A stretch of DNA of 64,000 nt from CAZKCI01 sp964551475 (GCA_964551475.1 CAZKCI010000028.1:1-64000), one strand, 5' to 3'. Shown: positions 16,302-24,856, counted from the first letter of the stretch. Made by a program: numbers and translations. Notes: generated by a model from the sequence alone, not told the origin.

Positions 16302-17165
16302 ATGGGCCTGATCGAACTCGCACTCGGCTTCTGCTTCACCCTTCTCCTCGTCCGCGCGCTCGTGCCGGACGAAGGCCAGGCGGCGTTTAACCCGCTGTAC
16401 CGGACAACGATCGCGCTCACCCGCCCCGCTCTCGATCGGATCCGCCGACTGATCCCGCAGGCGGGACGGACCGGGCCGGTCCTGCTGATGGCGCTGATCG
16501 TCGCTTTCCAGGGGCTGCTCTATCTCCTGTCCGGCCCTTCCGGGCGACGCGTCGATCTTGTCCTGCGTCCCTGGTTTTTCGTCGGGATCTCTCCCCTCTC
16601 TTGCTGGGCCAAGGCGGCCGTTTTCTACCTTTCCCTCATCTTCCGCCTCCTCGCCTTCGCCGCCGTCATCCTGGCTCTCCAGCGCCCGGAAAATTCCTGC
16701 GATCAGATCTCGCGCCTCTTCCGGGAGGCGCTTTCCCCCGCGGACCGCCTCTGCGCAAAAAACCGTTTCGCCCTTCCCGGCCTCCTGGTCGTCCTTTTCG
16801 CGGTCGCTCTGGCGCTCTTCTGGAAGGCCTTCTCCCTTCTCGGCCTTCTTCCCGGCGAGACGATGCTCCCGCTCCAGTCCCTCCTGATCGCGGCCGCCGT
16901 TTTCGCCGGCCTCTCTTCCGTCTTCGCTCTTCTGATCTTCGCTCAGGCGCTTCTCTCCTGGCTTCCTCTCGGAGGATTTTCGGGGTCGTCCGGCGCCTGG
17001 CTGGCGTCACTGACCGAACCGTTGATCGCGCCGTTTCGGCGTTTCCACCTTCGCTTCGGCCAGTGGGATTTGACGCCGATGGCCGCGATCGCCGCTCTCC
17101 TGATCGGCCGTGGTCTGGCCATGATCATCCTCGCCGCTCTCTTGAGGTGGACGGTGGGTTTATGA
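16302..17165 (+). CDS. YggT-family membrane protein
   Basis: A 287-residue polytopic protein with hydrophobic segments near residues 1-20, 55-75, 95-125, 150-180, 190-225 and 260-285. The C-terminal part (LLIFAQALLSWLP; LTEPLIAPFRRFH) is the YggT signature, and the N-terminal part (ALTRPALDRIRRLIPQAG) looks like a second, diverged copy. YggT proteins are linked to osmotic tolerance or cell division-associated envelope functions, with no firm biochemistry. It is coupled by ATGA to the DUF167 gene, a very common pairing. Confidence 0.8.
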   Translation: MGLIELALGFCFTLLLVRALVPDEGQAAFNPLYRTTIALTRPALDRIRRLIPQAGRTGPVLLMALIVAFQGLLYLLSGPSGRRVDLVLRPWFFVGISPLSCWAKAAVFYLSLIFRLLAFAAVILALQRPENSCDQISRLFREALSPADRLCAKNRFALPGLLVVLFAVALALFWKAFSLLGLLPGETMLPLQSLLIAAAVFAGLSSVFALLIFAQALLSWLPLGGFSGSSGAWLASLTEPLIAPFRRFHLRFGQWDLTPMAAIAALLIGRGLAMIILAALLRWTVGL

Positions 17166-17467
17166 GCGGGCTGGAATGCCGGGATACTCCTTCCGGGGCT
17201 TTTTTTACCGTCCATCTGAAACCCCGCGCCCGGAGAGAGGGGCTGGAGGGGGTGGAAGAGGGGATGCTCACGGCCGCCGTGCACGCGCCGCCGGTCGAGG
17301 GCGAAGCCAACCGCTCGCTGATCAGGATTGTCGCCCGGGCCCTCGATGTCCCGGCCTCGTCCGTTTCCCTGGTCCGGGGCGAAAAGGGACGCCGGAAATC
17401 GCTCGTGGTCTCGGGAATGAGCGCTCAGGCATTGCGGAGGAAGATTCATGATCTCGGATTGGAATGA
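17162..17467 (+). CDS. DUF167 (YggU-like) protein
   Basis: A 101-residue protein with the DUF167 core: FTVHLKPRARREGLEG, VHAPPVEGEANRSLIRIVA and VRGEKGRRKSLVV. The family is small and soluble, with unknown function, and frequently sits next to yggT and proC as here. The start is the ATG overlapping the YggT stop; an upstream extension to 16601 is shadow sequence. It overlaps the next gene by 20 bp. Confidence 0.88.
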   Translation: MSGLECRDTPSGAFFTVHLKPRARREGLEGVEEGMLTAAVHAPPVEGEANRSLIRIVARALDVPASSVSLVRGEKGRRKSLVVSGMSAQALRRKIHDLGLE

Positions 17468-18275
17468 ACTGAACGAAACGGTCGGATTTCTCCAGGCGCG
17501 GATCGGCGCCGCCCCCCGGGCGGGCGTCATCCTGGGGAGCGGCCTGGGCGATCTGGCCGATCGGATGGAGCGCCGGGGGGATCTCTCCTACGGGGAGATC
17601 CCCCATTTCCCCGTCTCCACCGCCGTCGGCCATGCCGGCAGGCTGGTCTGGGGGAGGTGGTCGGGGACCGAGGTCGTGGTCCTGAAGGGAAGGCTCCATT
17701 CCTACGAGGGATATCCCTTGGGCCGGGTCGCTTTCCCGGTGCGGGTGATGAAGCTCCTGGGCTGTTCGACGCTGATCACCACCAACGCCGCCGGATCGCT
17801 GAACCCGGATCTTCGGGCGGGATCGGTGATGGTGGTGACCGACCATATCAACCTGCTGGCGGCCAATCCCCTGGTCGGGCCCAACCTGGAGCGCCTGGGC
17901 GCCCGTTTCCCGGACCTGACCGGCGCCTACGACCCGAGACTGGTCGAAACGGCGCTGAAGATCGCCCGGGAGAAAATGCTCGACGTCCGCCCGGGAGTGC
18001 TCACCGCCGTCAGCGGGCCGAACTACGAAACCGCCGCCGAATACCGGGCCTTCCGGTTCCTCGGCGCCGACGCGGTGGGGATGTCGGTGATCCCGGAGGT
18101 CATCGTGGCGGCGCACTGCGGTCTCCAGGTCCTGGCCCTGGCGGGGATGAGCGACGAGTGTTTCCACGCCCAGCTCGAGCCTTTGAGCGCGGAGCAGGTG
18201 CTGGCCACGGCGCGGAAGATCGCGCCGGCGGTGGAGGCGATCATCTCCGGGATCCTGGCCTCCGGGAAAATCTAG
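17448..18275 (+). CDS. punA: Purine-nucleoside phosphorylase
   Basis: A 275-residue trimeric-type PNP. The phosphate-binding loop is GVILGSGLGDLAD, LITTNAAGSLNPDLRAGSV is the central family motif, and TAVSGPNYETAAEYRAFRFLG and ADAVGMSVIPEVIVA form the base/ribose site. It cleaves purine nucleosides with phosphate to base and (deoxy)ribose-1-phosphate. The nucleoside ABC importer at 34.9-39.8 kb, the purine permease at 39.9 kb and deoC at 48.2 kb would complete a salvage route. It overlaps the DUF167 gene by 20 bp. Confidence 0.9.
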   Translation: MISDWNELNETVGFLQARIGAAPRAGVILGSGLGDLADRMERRGDLSYGEIPHFPVSTAVGHAGRLVWGRWSGTEVVVLKGRLHSYEGYPLGRVAFPVRVMKLLGCSTLITTNAAGSLNPDLRAGSVMVVTDHINLLAANPLVGPNLERLGARFPDLTGAYDPRLVETALKIAREKMLDVRPGVLTAVSGPNYETAAEYRAFRFLGADAVGMSVIPEVIVAAHCGLQVLALAGMSDECFHAQLEPLSAEQVLATARKIAPAVEAIISGILASGKI

Positions 18276-18293
18276 CCGGTCCGGCGCGGAGCT

Positions 18294-18346
18294 ATGGACG
18301 AGATGGACGCTATGGACGAGATGGACAAGATGGACGCCTGATGGAG
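18294..18346. repeat. atggacgag/atggacgct tandem words before the histidine kinase gene
   Basis: Six atggac words spaced by 3 bp fill the PNP-kinase gap and end in gatggagccgcc just before the ATG at 18352. No inverted arm is present. Confidence 0.78.
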
Positions 18347-18351
18347 CCGCC

Positions 18352-19521
18352 ATGCCCGCCAACAAGACATTCCTGGATCGCCTGATCGAGCGCCTGGACC
18401 GCGTCGACCGCCAGGAGGTCGGCGATTATCTCCTCGGCCTGGCCCGGGAGAAGGGCCTCCTGGAAAACATCTTCGACAGCATGCTGGAGGGGCTCGTGGT
18501 GATCGATCCCTCTTCCCGGATCGCTTTCTTCAACCGCGCCGCCGGCCGTCTCCTGAGCCTTCCCCCCGAAAGCCGGGGACGCCCCCTGGAGGAGTTCATC
18601 GCCGATCCCGGCCTGAAGGAAATCGCTCTCCAGGGATTGCAGCTTCCGGAGCAGTCGCTGGTCCGGGACTTCCGGACCGTCCAGCCGCCCCCCCGCTGGA
18701 TCCGTCTGAGCCGCAGCACACTAAGGGACGAGGCCGGCCAGGTGCGGGGGCTTCTCCTTCTCTTCAGCGACGTCACCCGGCAGAGGCGGGCGGACGAAGA
18801 GGCGAGCGCGAGCGAGAGGATGGACGCGCTGGTCTTTCTCACCGCCACGGTGGCCCACGAGCTCGGCAACCCCCTCTCCTCGCTGGCCATCCACGTTCAG
18901 CTTCTGGAACGGGCGGTCAGGCAGATCGGGGCCGATCGGGCCGCGCCGCTCTTGTCGTCGATCGCCGTGGTCAAGGAAGAGCTCGCCCGCCTGGACGGGA
19001 TCATCGTCCAGTTCCTGAAAGCGCTCCGTCCCGCCCCGCTGCAGCTCAGGGAGGACGATCTCAAGGAAGTGGCTCAGGACGTCCGGCGCCTGGTGGCGGC
19101 GGAGCTGAAGGGGAAGGGGATCTCGATCGAGCTCGAGTCGCCCTCCGATCCGGTCCGGGGCGTGATCGACCGCAACGCGATCAAGCAGGCGATCCTGAAC
19201 CTGGTCAAGAACTCCGCCCAGGCGATGCCGCGGGGAGGGACGGTGCGGCTGATCCTGATGCGTGAGCAGACCCATCTCTCCTTCCAGGTGAGGGACGAGG
19301 GGAAGGGGATCCCGACCGGGGAGATGCCGCAGATATTCGAGCCGTTTTCCTCCACCCGGGAGGGCGGTTCCGGACTGGGCCTCCTGGTGGTCTACAAGAT
19401 TGTCCGCCAGCACGGGGGGACGATCGAGGTGTCGAGCGTCCCTTCCCGGGGGACGGCGGTCACCGTCCGGCTGCCCCTGCGCCCGGAGCGGATCAAGCTG
19501 CTGCCGCCGGCCTCCGCCTAA
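18352..19521 (+). CDS. PAS-containing sensor histidine kinase, NtrB-like
   Basis: A 389-residue soluble kinase. It has a short helix, a PAS domain (about 38-140, with VVIDPSSRIAFFNRAAGRLL), a HisKA region with the phospho-acceptor H169 in TVAHELGNPLSSL, and a HATPase region with NLVKNSAQAMPRGG (N box), DEGKGIP (G1) and GSGLGLLVVYKI (G2). There is no membrane segment, so it senses a cytoplasmic signal, as NtrB-type kinases do. It lies 73 bp before a sigma54 response regulator, its probable partner. The signal is unknown. Confidence 0.87.
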   Translation: MPANKTFLDRLIERLDRVDRQEVGDYLLGLAREKGLLENIFDSMLEGLVVIDPSSRIAFFNRAAGRLLSLPPESRGRPLEEFIADPGLKEIALQGLQLPEQSLVRDFRTVQPPPRWIRLSRSTLRDEAGQVRGLLLLFSDVTRQRRADEEASASERMDALVFLTATVAHELGNPLSSLAIHVQLLERAVRQIGADRAAPLLSSIAVVKEELARLDGIIVQFLKALRPAPLQLREDDLKEVAQDVRRLVAAELKGKGISIELESPSDPVRGVIDRNAIKQAILNLVKNSAQAMPRGGTVRLILMREQTHLSFQVRDEGKGIPTGEMPQIFEPFSSTREGGSGLGLLVVYKIVRQHGGTIEVSSVPSRGTAVTVRLPLRPERIKLLPPASA

Positions 19522-19581
19522 CCGGCAAAAGATAGCCGCGCCCGCCGGCGCGGGGCTAGGGCGGGCAGGGATTACGCGGAT

Positions 19582-19587
19582 TATAAT
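19582..19587 (+). promoter_or_regulatory. -10 element of the sigma54-regulator gene
   Basis: A perfect TATAAT lies exactly 7 nt before the ATG at 19595, predicting a leaderless transcript. No convincing -35 hexamer is seen 16-18 bp upstream. Confidence 0.6.
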
Positions 19588-19594
19588 TGCTCAC

Positions 19595-20971
19595 ATGAAC
19601 GCAGTCATTCTCATCGTCGACGACGAAAAAAACACCCGGGAGGGGCTCGGGCAGGCCCTGCGCTCCCGAGAGCGGCGGATCCTGCTGGCCGATGACGTCC
19701 CCTCCGCGGAAGAGATCCTGAAGAGCGAGCCGGTGGACCTGGTTCTCGCGGACCTTAAGCTTCCGGGGATGGATGGTCTGGAGCTGCTCCGCCGGGTGCA
19801 GGGGATGTCGCTCGCTCCCCTCTTCATCGTCATGACCGCCTACGGGACCGTGGAGACCGCGGTCCGGGCGATGAAGCAGGGGGCCTACGACTATCTCACC
19901 AAGCCCGTCAACCTCGACCAGCTGGAGCTCCTGGTGGCCCGCGCGCTCAAGGGCAAGAATCTGGAGGCCGAGAACGTCTACCTGAGGGAACAGCTCACCA
20001 AGAATTTCGGCCTGGAGGCCCTGACCGGAAAGAGCGCGGCCATGGAGAAGGTCTTCGAGCTCATCCGCCAGATCGCGCCCAGCCGCTCCACGGCTCTGAT
20101 CACCGGGGAGTCGGGCACGGGGAAAGAGCTGGTGGCCCGGGCCATCCATCTGGGCAGTCCGCGCCGCTCCGCCCCTTTCATCCCCGTCCACTGCGCTTCG
20201 CTGGCCTCCACGCTTCTGGAGAGCGAGCTCTTCGGCCACGAGAAGGGGGCGTTCACCGGAGCCGGAGCGATGAAAAAAGGGCGCTTCGAACTGGCGGACG
20301 CGGGGACCATTTTTCTCGACGAGGTGAGCGAAATCCCGCCGGAGACCCAGGTCAAGCTTCTCCGGGCGCTGGAAACCCATGAGTTCGAACGGGTGGGCGG
20401 AACCCGGCCGATCCGGGTCGATATACGCCTGATCGCCGCCACCAACGCCGATCTCTCCCGGCTCGCGGCGCAGGGGAAGTTCCGGGAGGACCTTTTCTAT
20501 CGACTCAATGTGGTCCGGATCGATCTGCCTCCTCTTCGGGAGAGGAAGGAGGACATCCCTCTTCTGGTCCGACGCTTCCTGGACAAATTCGGGCGGGAGA
20601 ACGGGAGGGAGGGGATAGCCATCGCCCCGCCCGCCATCCGCCTGCTCCTGGCCCACGATTGGCCGGGCAACGTCCGGGAGCTGAAAAACTGCGTGGAGTC
20701 CATGGTGGTCCTGGCCCGCGGCCTCAAGCTGACGGTCGCCGATCTGCCTCCCGCCCTCCGGGAGCTGTCGCCGGCGCCCAGCGTTTCGCCGGCCCCTTGG
20801 AACCTCAAGGACGCCGGGAAAGACCTGATGGAGAAGGCCCTCCACAAGGCGGGCGGAAACAAGGCGGCAGCGGCCCGTCTGCTCGGGATCAGCCGGAGGA
20901 CCTTATACCGGAAAATCGGGGAGTCCCCGGGCAAGGGACAGGGACCGAAGGGACAGAAGGGACCACAGTGA
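19595..20971 (+). CDS. NtrC-family sigma54-dependent response regulator
   Basis: A 458-residue, three-domain regulator. It has a receiver (1-120; phospho-acceptor D53 in VLADLKLPGMDG, K in YLTKPVN) and an AAA+ domain (about 140-375; Walker A GESGTGKE, the sigma54-contacting GAFTGA, Walker B IFLDEVSEI, WPGNVRELKN). A Fis-type helix-turn-helix (KAAAARLLGISRRTLYRKI) ends the functional part. It activates sigma54 promoters, presumably under control of the adjacent kinase. The final residues GQGPKGQKGPQ are encoded by gggac-word repeats, and the stop overlaps the next GTG. Confidence 0.92.
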   Translation: MNAVILIVDDEKNTREGLGQALRSRERRILLADDVPSAEEILKSEPVDLVLADLKLPGMDGLELLRRVQGMSLAPLFIVMTAYGTVETAVRAMKQGAYDYLTKPVNLDQLELLVARALKGKNLEAENVYLREQLTKNFGLEALTGKSAAMEKVFELIRQIAPSRSTALITGESGTGKELVARAIHLGSPRRSAPFIPVHCASLASTLLESELFGHEKGAFTGAGAMKKGRFELADAGTIFLDEVSEIPPETQVKLLRALETHEFERVGGTRPIRVDIRLIAATNADLSRLAAQGKFREDLFYRLNVVRIDLPPLRERKEDIPLLVRRFLDKFGRENGREGIAIAPPAIRLLLAHDWPGNVRELKNCVESMVVLARGLKLTVADLPPALRELSPAPSVSPAPWNLKDAGKDLMEKALHKAGGNKAAAARLLGISRRTLYRKIGESPGKGQGPKGQKGPQ

Positions 20972-21411
20972 CGGACAACAGCCAGGAAACGATCATCCAG
21001 TACCGCGTCCCCTACGCCGACACCGACCAGATGGGATTCGTGTACTACGCCAACTATTTCGTTTATTTCGAACGGCTTCGCAACGAGCTCCTGCGCTCGA
21101 GCGGCGTGCCCTACCGGGATTGGGAAAAGCGCGGCTTGATTCTTCCCGTGGTGGAAGCGCACGCGGAATACCGTTCCCCTGCTCACTATGACGATCTTTT
21201 GGAGGTGAAGGGCTGGGTGAGCGAGCTGGGGAAGGTCCGTCTCCGGATCGACTACGAAATACTGAGGGGCTCGACAATCCTGGTGCGGGGATATACCATT
21301 CACGCCTGCCTGGACCGGGAGGGGAAGCCGACCCGGGTGCCGGAGGAGATCGCCAAACTGGGGGATATAGCCGCAGGTTTTAGGGTGCGCAGAGGCCAGA
21401 CGAGACGGTAG
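20968..21411 (+). CDS. YbgC-like acyl-CoA thioesterase (hotdog fold)
   Basis: A 147-residue hotdog protein with the YbgC active-site segment YADTDQMGFVYYANYFVYFE followed by R-x-ELL. Such enzymes hydrolyse acyl-CoA or 4-hydroxybenzoyl-CoA thioesters and are often associated with Tol-Pal genes, which are not seen here. The GTG start overlaps the upstream TGA (GTGA), implying coupling to the regulator gene. The last dozen residues (AAGFRVRRGQTRR) and the TAG stop come from the palindromic gtagccgc repeat that follows. Confidence 0.82.
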   Translation: MTDNSQETIIQYRVPYADTDQMGFVYYANYFVYFERLRNELLRSSGVPYRDWEKRGLILPVVEAHAEYRSPAHYDDLLEVKGWVSELGKVRLRIDYEILRGSTILVRGYTIHACLDREGKPTRVPEEIAKLGDIAAGFRVRRGQTRR

Positions 21412-21485
21412 CCGCACCCTTTAGGGTGCGTTTCAATCGAGTTGGGAACGAATGCTAAAACGCAGGCTGAAGCCTGCGGCTACCA
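21404..21485. repeat. gtagccgc...gcaccctttagggtgcg / gcaggctgaagcctgc palindromes
   Basis: Two hairpin units (gcaccctttagggtgc near 21412-21430 and gcaggctgaagcctgc near 21465-21480) lie between inverted gtagccgc and gcggctac words. The tag of the first gtagccgc is the stop codon of the YbgC gene. Confidence 0.8.
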
Positions 21486-21501
21486 TTAGGAATCGCAAGC
21501 C

Positions 21502-22245
21502 ATGCTCCAAACGATGAGAGAAGATGTCCGGGCGATCTTCGCCAAGGACCCGGCCGCCCGGTCGCTCGTGGAAGTGCTCCTCTGCTATCCCGGCCTCCAT
21601 GCCGTCTGGTTTCACCGCTTCGCCCACGCCCTGCACCGGGCGGGTTTCAAGCTGCTGGCCCGGATTCTTGCCAATCTGTCCCGCTGGCTGACCGGCGTGG
21701 ACATCCACCCCGGGGCCGAGATCGCTCCCGGAGTTTTCATCGATCACGGCTCCGGCGTGGTGATCGGGGAGACGGCGGTGGTCGGATCCGGCAGCCTCCT
21801 CTACCAGGGAGCGGTCCTGGGAGGGACGAGCAAGGAGAAGAAGAAGCGCCACCCCGCTCTGGGGAAGAACGTCGAAGTGGGAGCGGGGGCGATCATCCTG
21901 GGGCCCCTGCGCATCGGCGACGGCGCCCGCATCGGGGCGGGATCGGTGGTGATCCGCGACGTCCCGGCCGGGGCCACGGTCATCGGCGTCCCGGGACGGG
22001 TGTCGCTCGGCTTCAGCGCCCAGGATCTCGAGAGTCTCCAGCACAACCGTCTCCCCGACCCCGTGGCCGACGCCATCAAGGTGATCGTGCGGGCCCAGGG
22101 CAGCCTGGAGGAGCGGCTCGCCAAGCTCGAGTCGGTGGAGGGGATCTCCGCCGCCGTCGACCGGGCCTGGGAAGAGAAGAAGAGCGAGATCATGGAAGAG
22201 TTCTTCCCGGAGTGCGAGGAGTTCCGGGAAGGCGAGGGGATATGA
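21502..22245 (+). CDS. cysE: Serine O-acetyltransferase
   Basis: A 247-residue CysE. It has an N-terminal helical region, then a left-handed beta-helix of hexapeptide repeats (HPGAEIAPGVFIDHGSGVVI; EVGAGAIILGPLRIGDGARI) and the glycine-rich GVPGRV. It acetylates serine with acetyl-CoA for cysteine synthesis. A C-terminal extension of about 55 residues (LEERLAKLESVEG; EEFFPECEEF) looks coiled and acidic and is longer than in short CysE forms. It ends in a 4-bp overlap with the next gene. No cysK is nearby. Confidence 0.9.
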   Translation: MLQTMREDVRAIFAKDPAARSLVEVLLCYPGLHAVWFHRFAHALHRAGFKLLARILANLSRWLTGVDIHPGAEIAPGVFIDHGSGVVIGETAVVGSGSLLYQGAVLGGTSKEKKKRHPALGKNVEVGAGAIILGPLRIGDGARIGAGSVVIRDVPAGATVIGVPGRVSLGFSAQDLESLQHNRLPDPVADAIKVIVRAQGSLEERLAKLESVEGISAAVDRAWEEKKSEIMEEFFPECEEFREGEGI

Positions 22246-22979
22246 TCATCGGGATCTGCGGGAAAGGCGGCACCGGCAAGACCACGCTCGCCGCACTCAC
22301 GGTGAAGTATCTCCTGGCCCGGGGGACTCGTCCCGTGCTCGCGGTCGACGCCGACCCCAACGCCAACCTGGGACGCCTGCTGGGGGCGGACTCCGCCGGC
22401 GATCTGGGGACGATCTGCGACGAGCTTCTGGACAAAGCGAAGGGGACCGCGGCGACCTTGAGCAAGCAGGAGATCCTGAAAATGGAGGTGGAGAGGCTCC
22501 TCTGGGAAGGGGAGGGGTTCGATCTCCTGACCATGGGCCGGCCGGAAGGCCCCGGCTGCTACTGCTATCCGAACCAGGTCCTTCGGACGCTTCTGGAGAA
22601 AGTCGCCGGACGCTACCCCGCGCTGGTGGTGGACAACGAGGCCGGTCTCGAGCATCTGAGCCGCCGTCTGCTCCGGAGGATGGACCTCATGCTTGTCGTC
22701 TCCGACCCCGGCCCGCGGGGGCTTCTGACCGCCGGACGCATCCGCGAACTGGTCCGCGAGCTCAAGATCGCGGTGGGCAAGGAGAGGCTGATCGTCAACC
22801 GCTTCCGGAAGGGGGCCGCCGCCCCCGTCGCCCCGGCCGGCCTCGCCGTCGCCGCCGTCATACCTTCCGATCCTCAGGTCTCCGATTTCGACGAGTCCGG
22901 CCGCCCGCTGCTGGAGATCCCCGCCGCCGCCCCGGCCTACCGGGCCCTCGCCCGTCTGCTGGATGAAGCTTTGTCGTGA
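22242..22979 (+). CDS. CooC/AcsF-like P-loop ATPase, CODH nickel-maturation type
   Basis: A 245-residue MinD-superfamily ATPase with the deviant Walker A GKGGTGKTT at residues 7-15, VDADPNANLG, and the CooC-type GPGCYCYPN cysteine motif thought to bind nickel. Family members help load nickel into carbon monoxide dehydrogenase/acetyl-CoA synthase, suggesting a Wood-Ljungdahl pathway elsewhere in the genome (inference; no CODH gene is in the window). The start is the ATG in ATGA overlap with cysE, and the conserved N-terminus begins immediately. Confidence 0.8.
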   Translation: MIIGICGKGGTGKTTLAALTVKYLLARGTRPVLAVDADPNANLGRLLGADSAGDLGTICDELLDKAKGTAATLSKQEILKMEVERLLWEGEGFDLLTMGRPEGPGCYCYPNQVLRTLLEKVAGRYPALVVDNEAGLEHLSRRLLRRMDLMLVVSDPGPRGLLTAGRIRELVRELKIAVGKERLIVNRFRKGAAAPVAPAGLAVAAVIPSDPQVSDFDESGRPLLEIPAAAPAYRALARLLDEALS

Positions 22980-23134
22980 AGTTACGCAAGGTTACGATAT
23001 AAATACGAAATCCGAAGCGCGGCCGCGATCCGCCTTTCGCTTGCTTCACCCACACGGAATGGGAGAGAACTCTTTTTTGTAGCGTCGCGACCCCCATCCC
23101 CTATCCCGTATCGAAGTTTTCGACAAGAGACCCG

Positions 23135-23163
23135 TTGACGATCCCGGCGGCCGCGGATAATCT
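23135..23163 (+). promoter_or_regulatory. Sigma70-type promoter of the HAD gene
   Basis: TTGACG (23135-23140), a 17-bp spacer, then TAATCT (23158-23163). Transcription would start near 23170, leaving a leader of about 107 nt before the ATG at 23277. Confidence 0.68.
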
Positions 23164-23169
23164 TATAGC

Positions 23170-23276
23170 TACAGCCGGGCGGACATTTCACGGACCGCCC
23201 AGGGACCTCGGCTTGGAAATGTGGTGCGCCTCAGCACCCGACAGCGAGCTCGGCCGAAAACCCAGAGGGAGCCCTT
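23170..23276 (+). ncRNA. Candidate structured 5' leader of the HAD gene
   Basis: Three elements can be drawn by eye. Hairpin P1 pairs GGGCGG (23177-23182) with CCGCCC (23195-23200). A hairpin GGTGC/GCACC (23223-23227 with 23234-23238) has a 6-nt loop. The P1 loop segment ACATTTC (23183-23189) is exactly complementary to GAAATGT (23216-23222), so a 7-bp pseudoknot is possible. TCGGC (23208-23212) may also pair with GCCGA (23253-23257). I match it to no known riboswitch class. It could be a regulatory leader or chance folding in GC-rich DNA. Confidence 0.4.
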
Positions 23277-24017
23277 ATGACCATCCGGGGAGTTGTTTTC
23301 GACAACGACAATACCATCGCCAAGATCTATCCCGATCCCCGCTCCTACTGGCTGGATGTCTTCCTGGAGACGGTCCGGGAATGCGGGGGAAAGATACCGG
23401 CCGGCCGCGAGAACGAGTACATGCTCGCCTATTACACCGGCAAGGGATTCATGGCCCGTCTCTCGGAGATCGGCCTGAAGACCAGCTGGGACGAGTTTCA
23501 GAGGCTCAAGGGAGTGGTGGACGAGCGCAAGCGGATATCCTACATCAAGGCGGAGAAGGCGGGGCTTTTCCCCGACGCCGTCGAGTTCATCCGCCATCTC
23601 TCCGCCCACGGGATCAAGTACGGCGTGGCCACCTTCAGCACCCGCCGGGTGGTCATGGCCGCTTTCGACGCCCTCCCGGACTTCCCCCGGCCGGAAGGTT
23701 TTTTCGGATGGGACGACTCCCTGAAACACAAGCTGGAGAAGCCTAACCCCGAGATCGCCTATCGGGTGCTCAAGCAGATGAAGGTCTCCGCCGACGACGC
23801 CTTGATGGTGGGCGACCGCCTGACCGACATCGAGCTCGGCAACCAGGCCGGGATGACCACGGTCCTGGTCAAGCGGGTGGAGGAGGACGGCCCCCTGGTG
23901 GCCCAGATCGAGCGGGAGATCGAAGACATCCAGGGGAACATGGCGCGCCTGGAGGATTTCAACAAGGTCCCGGATTACCAGGTGACCAAGCTGACGGAGA
24001 TCATACCGCTGCTCTAG
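23277..24017 (+). CDS. HAD-superfamily hydrolase
   Basis: A 246-residue HAD protein. Motif I is FDNDNT (nucleophile D9, acid D11), motif II lies near VATFSTRR, the motif III lysine is in HKLEKPNPEIAY, and motif IV is MVGDRLTDIELG. A helical cap spans residues 15-95. It is probably a phosphatase of the phosphoglycolate phosphatase/YqeG group; the substrate is unknown. A helical tail of about 45 residues follows the core fold (LVAQIEREIEDIQGNMARLE). It has its own promoter and a long, possibly structured leader. Neighbours give no pathway clue. Confidence 0.78.
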   Translation: MTIRGVVFDNDNTIAKIYPDPRSYWLDVFLETVRECGGKIPAGRENEYMLAYYTGKGFMARLSEIGLKTSWDEFQRLKGVVDERKRISYIKAEKAGLFPDAVEFIRHLSAHGIKYGVATFSTRRVVMAAFDALPDFPRPEGFFGWDDSLKHKLEKPNPEIAYRVLKQMKVSADDALMVGDRLTDIELGNQAGMTTVLVKRVEEDGPLVAQIEREIEDIQGNMARLEDFNKVPDYQVTKLTEIIPLL

Positions 24018-24019
24018 AG

Positions 24020-24215
24020 GGGCCGTTCAAAACATTGAAGTCGTTGAAACCGTTCAAAACGTTGAAATCGTTGCACGTGGCACGTGGCCATTCGCGGTTA
24101 AAAGCCAAGCCAATTCGTGAAATTCGCGCAATTCGTAGTTAAATCGACGATCCAAGCCGAGCCCAATTTGCGTTTTATTCGCGCGTTATTCGCGGTTAAA
24201 GCCAAGCCAAGAGGT
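24020..24215. repeat. gttgaaa/gttcaaaac words and aattcgtg...ttcgcggttaaa words
   Basis: Near 24024-24075 cattgaagtcgttgaaaccg and gttcaaaacgttgaaatcg are tandem variants of one word. From about 24090 to 24210 the family aattcgtgaaattcgcgcaattcgtagttaaatc appears, with cgcggttaaaagccaagcc at each end. The second family recurs at 28741-28860, 50640-50690, 50836-50910 and 52736-52770. No gene is visible. Confidence 0.75.
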
Positions 24216-24220
24216 GAACG

Positions 24221-24850
24221 ATGAGCGAGAAGAGCAAGCTGGTCGATCAGGAGGAGCGGACGGAGGCGAAGGGGAAGGGGACCGCCGCCGACAAGTTCGA
24301 TCTGAACAAGATGGTGGAGGCGACCACGGACCGGATCGCCTACCTGAAGCGCCAGCATGAGGATCTGCAGAAGCAGAAGGCCGATCTGGAGGCGCTGAGC
24401 CGCCAGCGCCAGGAGCTCGACGGCGGGAAGAGGGAGATCGTCTCCGGCCTGGAACGAGCCCTGGCCGTCCTCGAGCGCGAGGAGAACGATCTCCAGCGCA
24501 AGCACGCCCTGGTCCAGACCACGCGGGAGGAGTTCAAGAAGGCCCTCTCGGAGTTGCGGACCATCCGCGAGGAGGAATGGGCGGCCGAGAACATCAAGGA
24601 CGAGATTCTCTCCGCCCTGGCCGCGGTCTCCCGGGCCAAGAGCGATTTCTCCAAGGCCCAGGGCCAGATCCAGGCGCTCACCGCCCGTCTCCCGGTCGAG
24701 GGCGGCCAACCGCTTCCCGCTCCGGAGGTCATTCCGCTCGCCCCGGAGGGTCTCTCCGCCCGGGACGCTTTCCTGCGGGCGCTGCTCTTTTTCCTGCCCG
24801 CGGCGGTCTTCGCCTTGATCCTGATCCTGATCTTCCGTCTGCTCAGATGA
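24221..24850 (+). CDS. Coiled-coil protein with C-terminal membrane anchor
   Basis: A 209-residue protein. A polar N-terminus is followed by a long, uninterrupted coiled-coil-like region (about residues 28-150, e.g. LKRQHEDLQKQKADLEALSR), a proline-rich linker and one strongly hydrophobic C-terminal segment (FLRALLFFLPAAVFALILIL). Topology would be a cytoplasmic coil tethered at the membrane by its tail. gaggtg precedes the ATG as ribosome-binding site. The next gene, 6 bp later, also combines a coil with one membrane segment, so the two may form a complex. No family is recognised. Confidence 0.65.
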   Translation: MSEKSKLVDQEERTEAKGKGTAADKFDLNKMVEATTDRIAYLKRQHEDLQKQKADLEALSRQRQELDGGKREIVSGLERALAVLEREENDLQRKHALVQTTREEFKKALSELRTIREEEWAAENIKDEILSALAAVSRAKSDFSKAQGQIQALTARLPVEGGQPLPAPEVIPLAPEGLSARDAFLRALLFFLPAAVFALILILIFRLLR

Positions 24851-24856
24851 TCACCT

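Noticed and set aside
24075..24095. Sigma54-type promoter (TGGCAC at 24078-24083)
   Set aside because: The -12 TTGC element is missing at the required spacing, and the words belong to a repeat.
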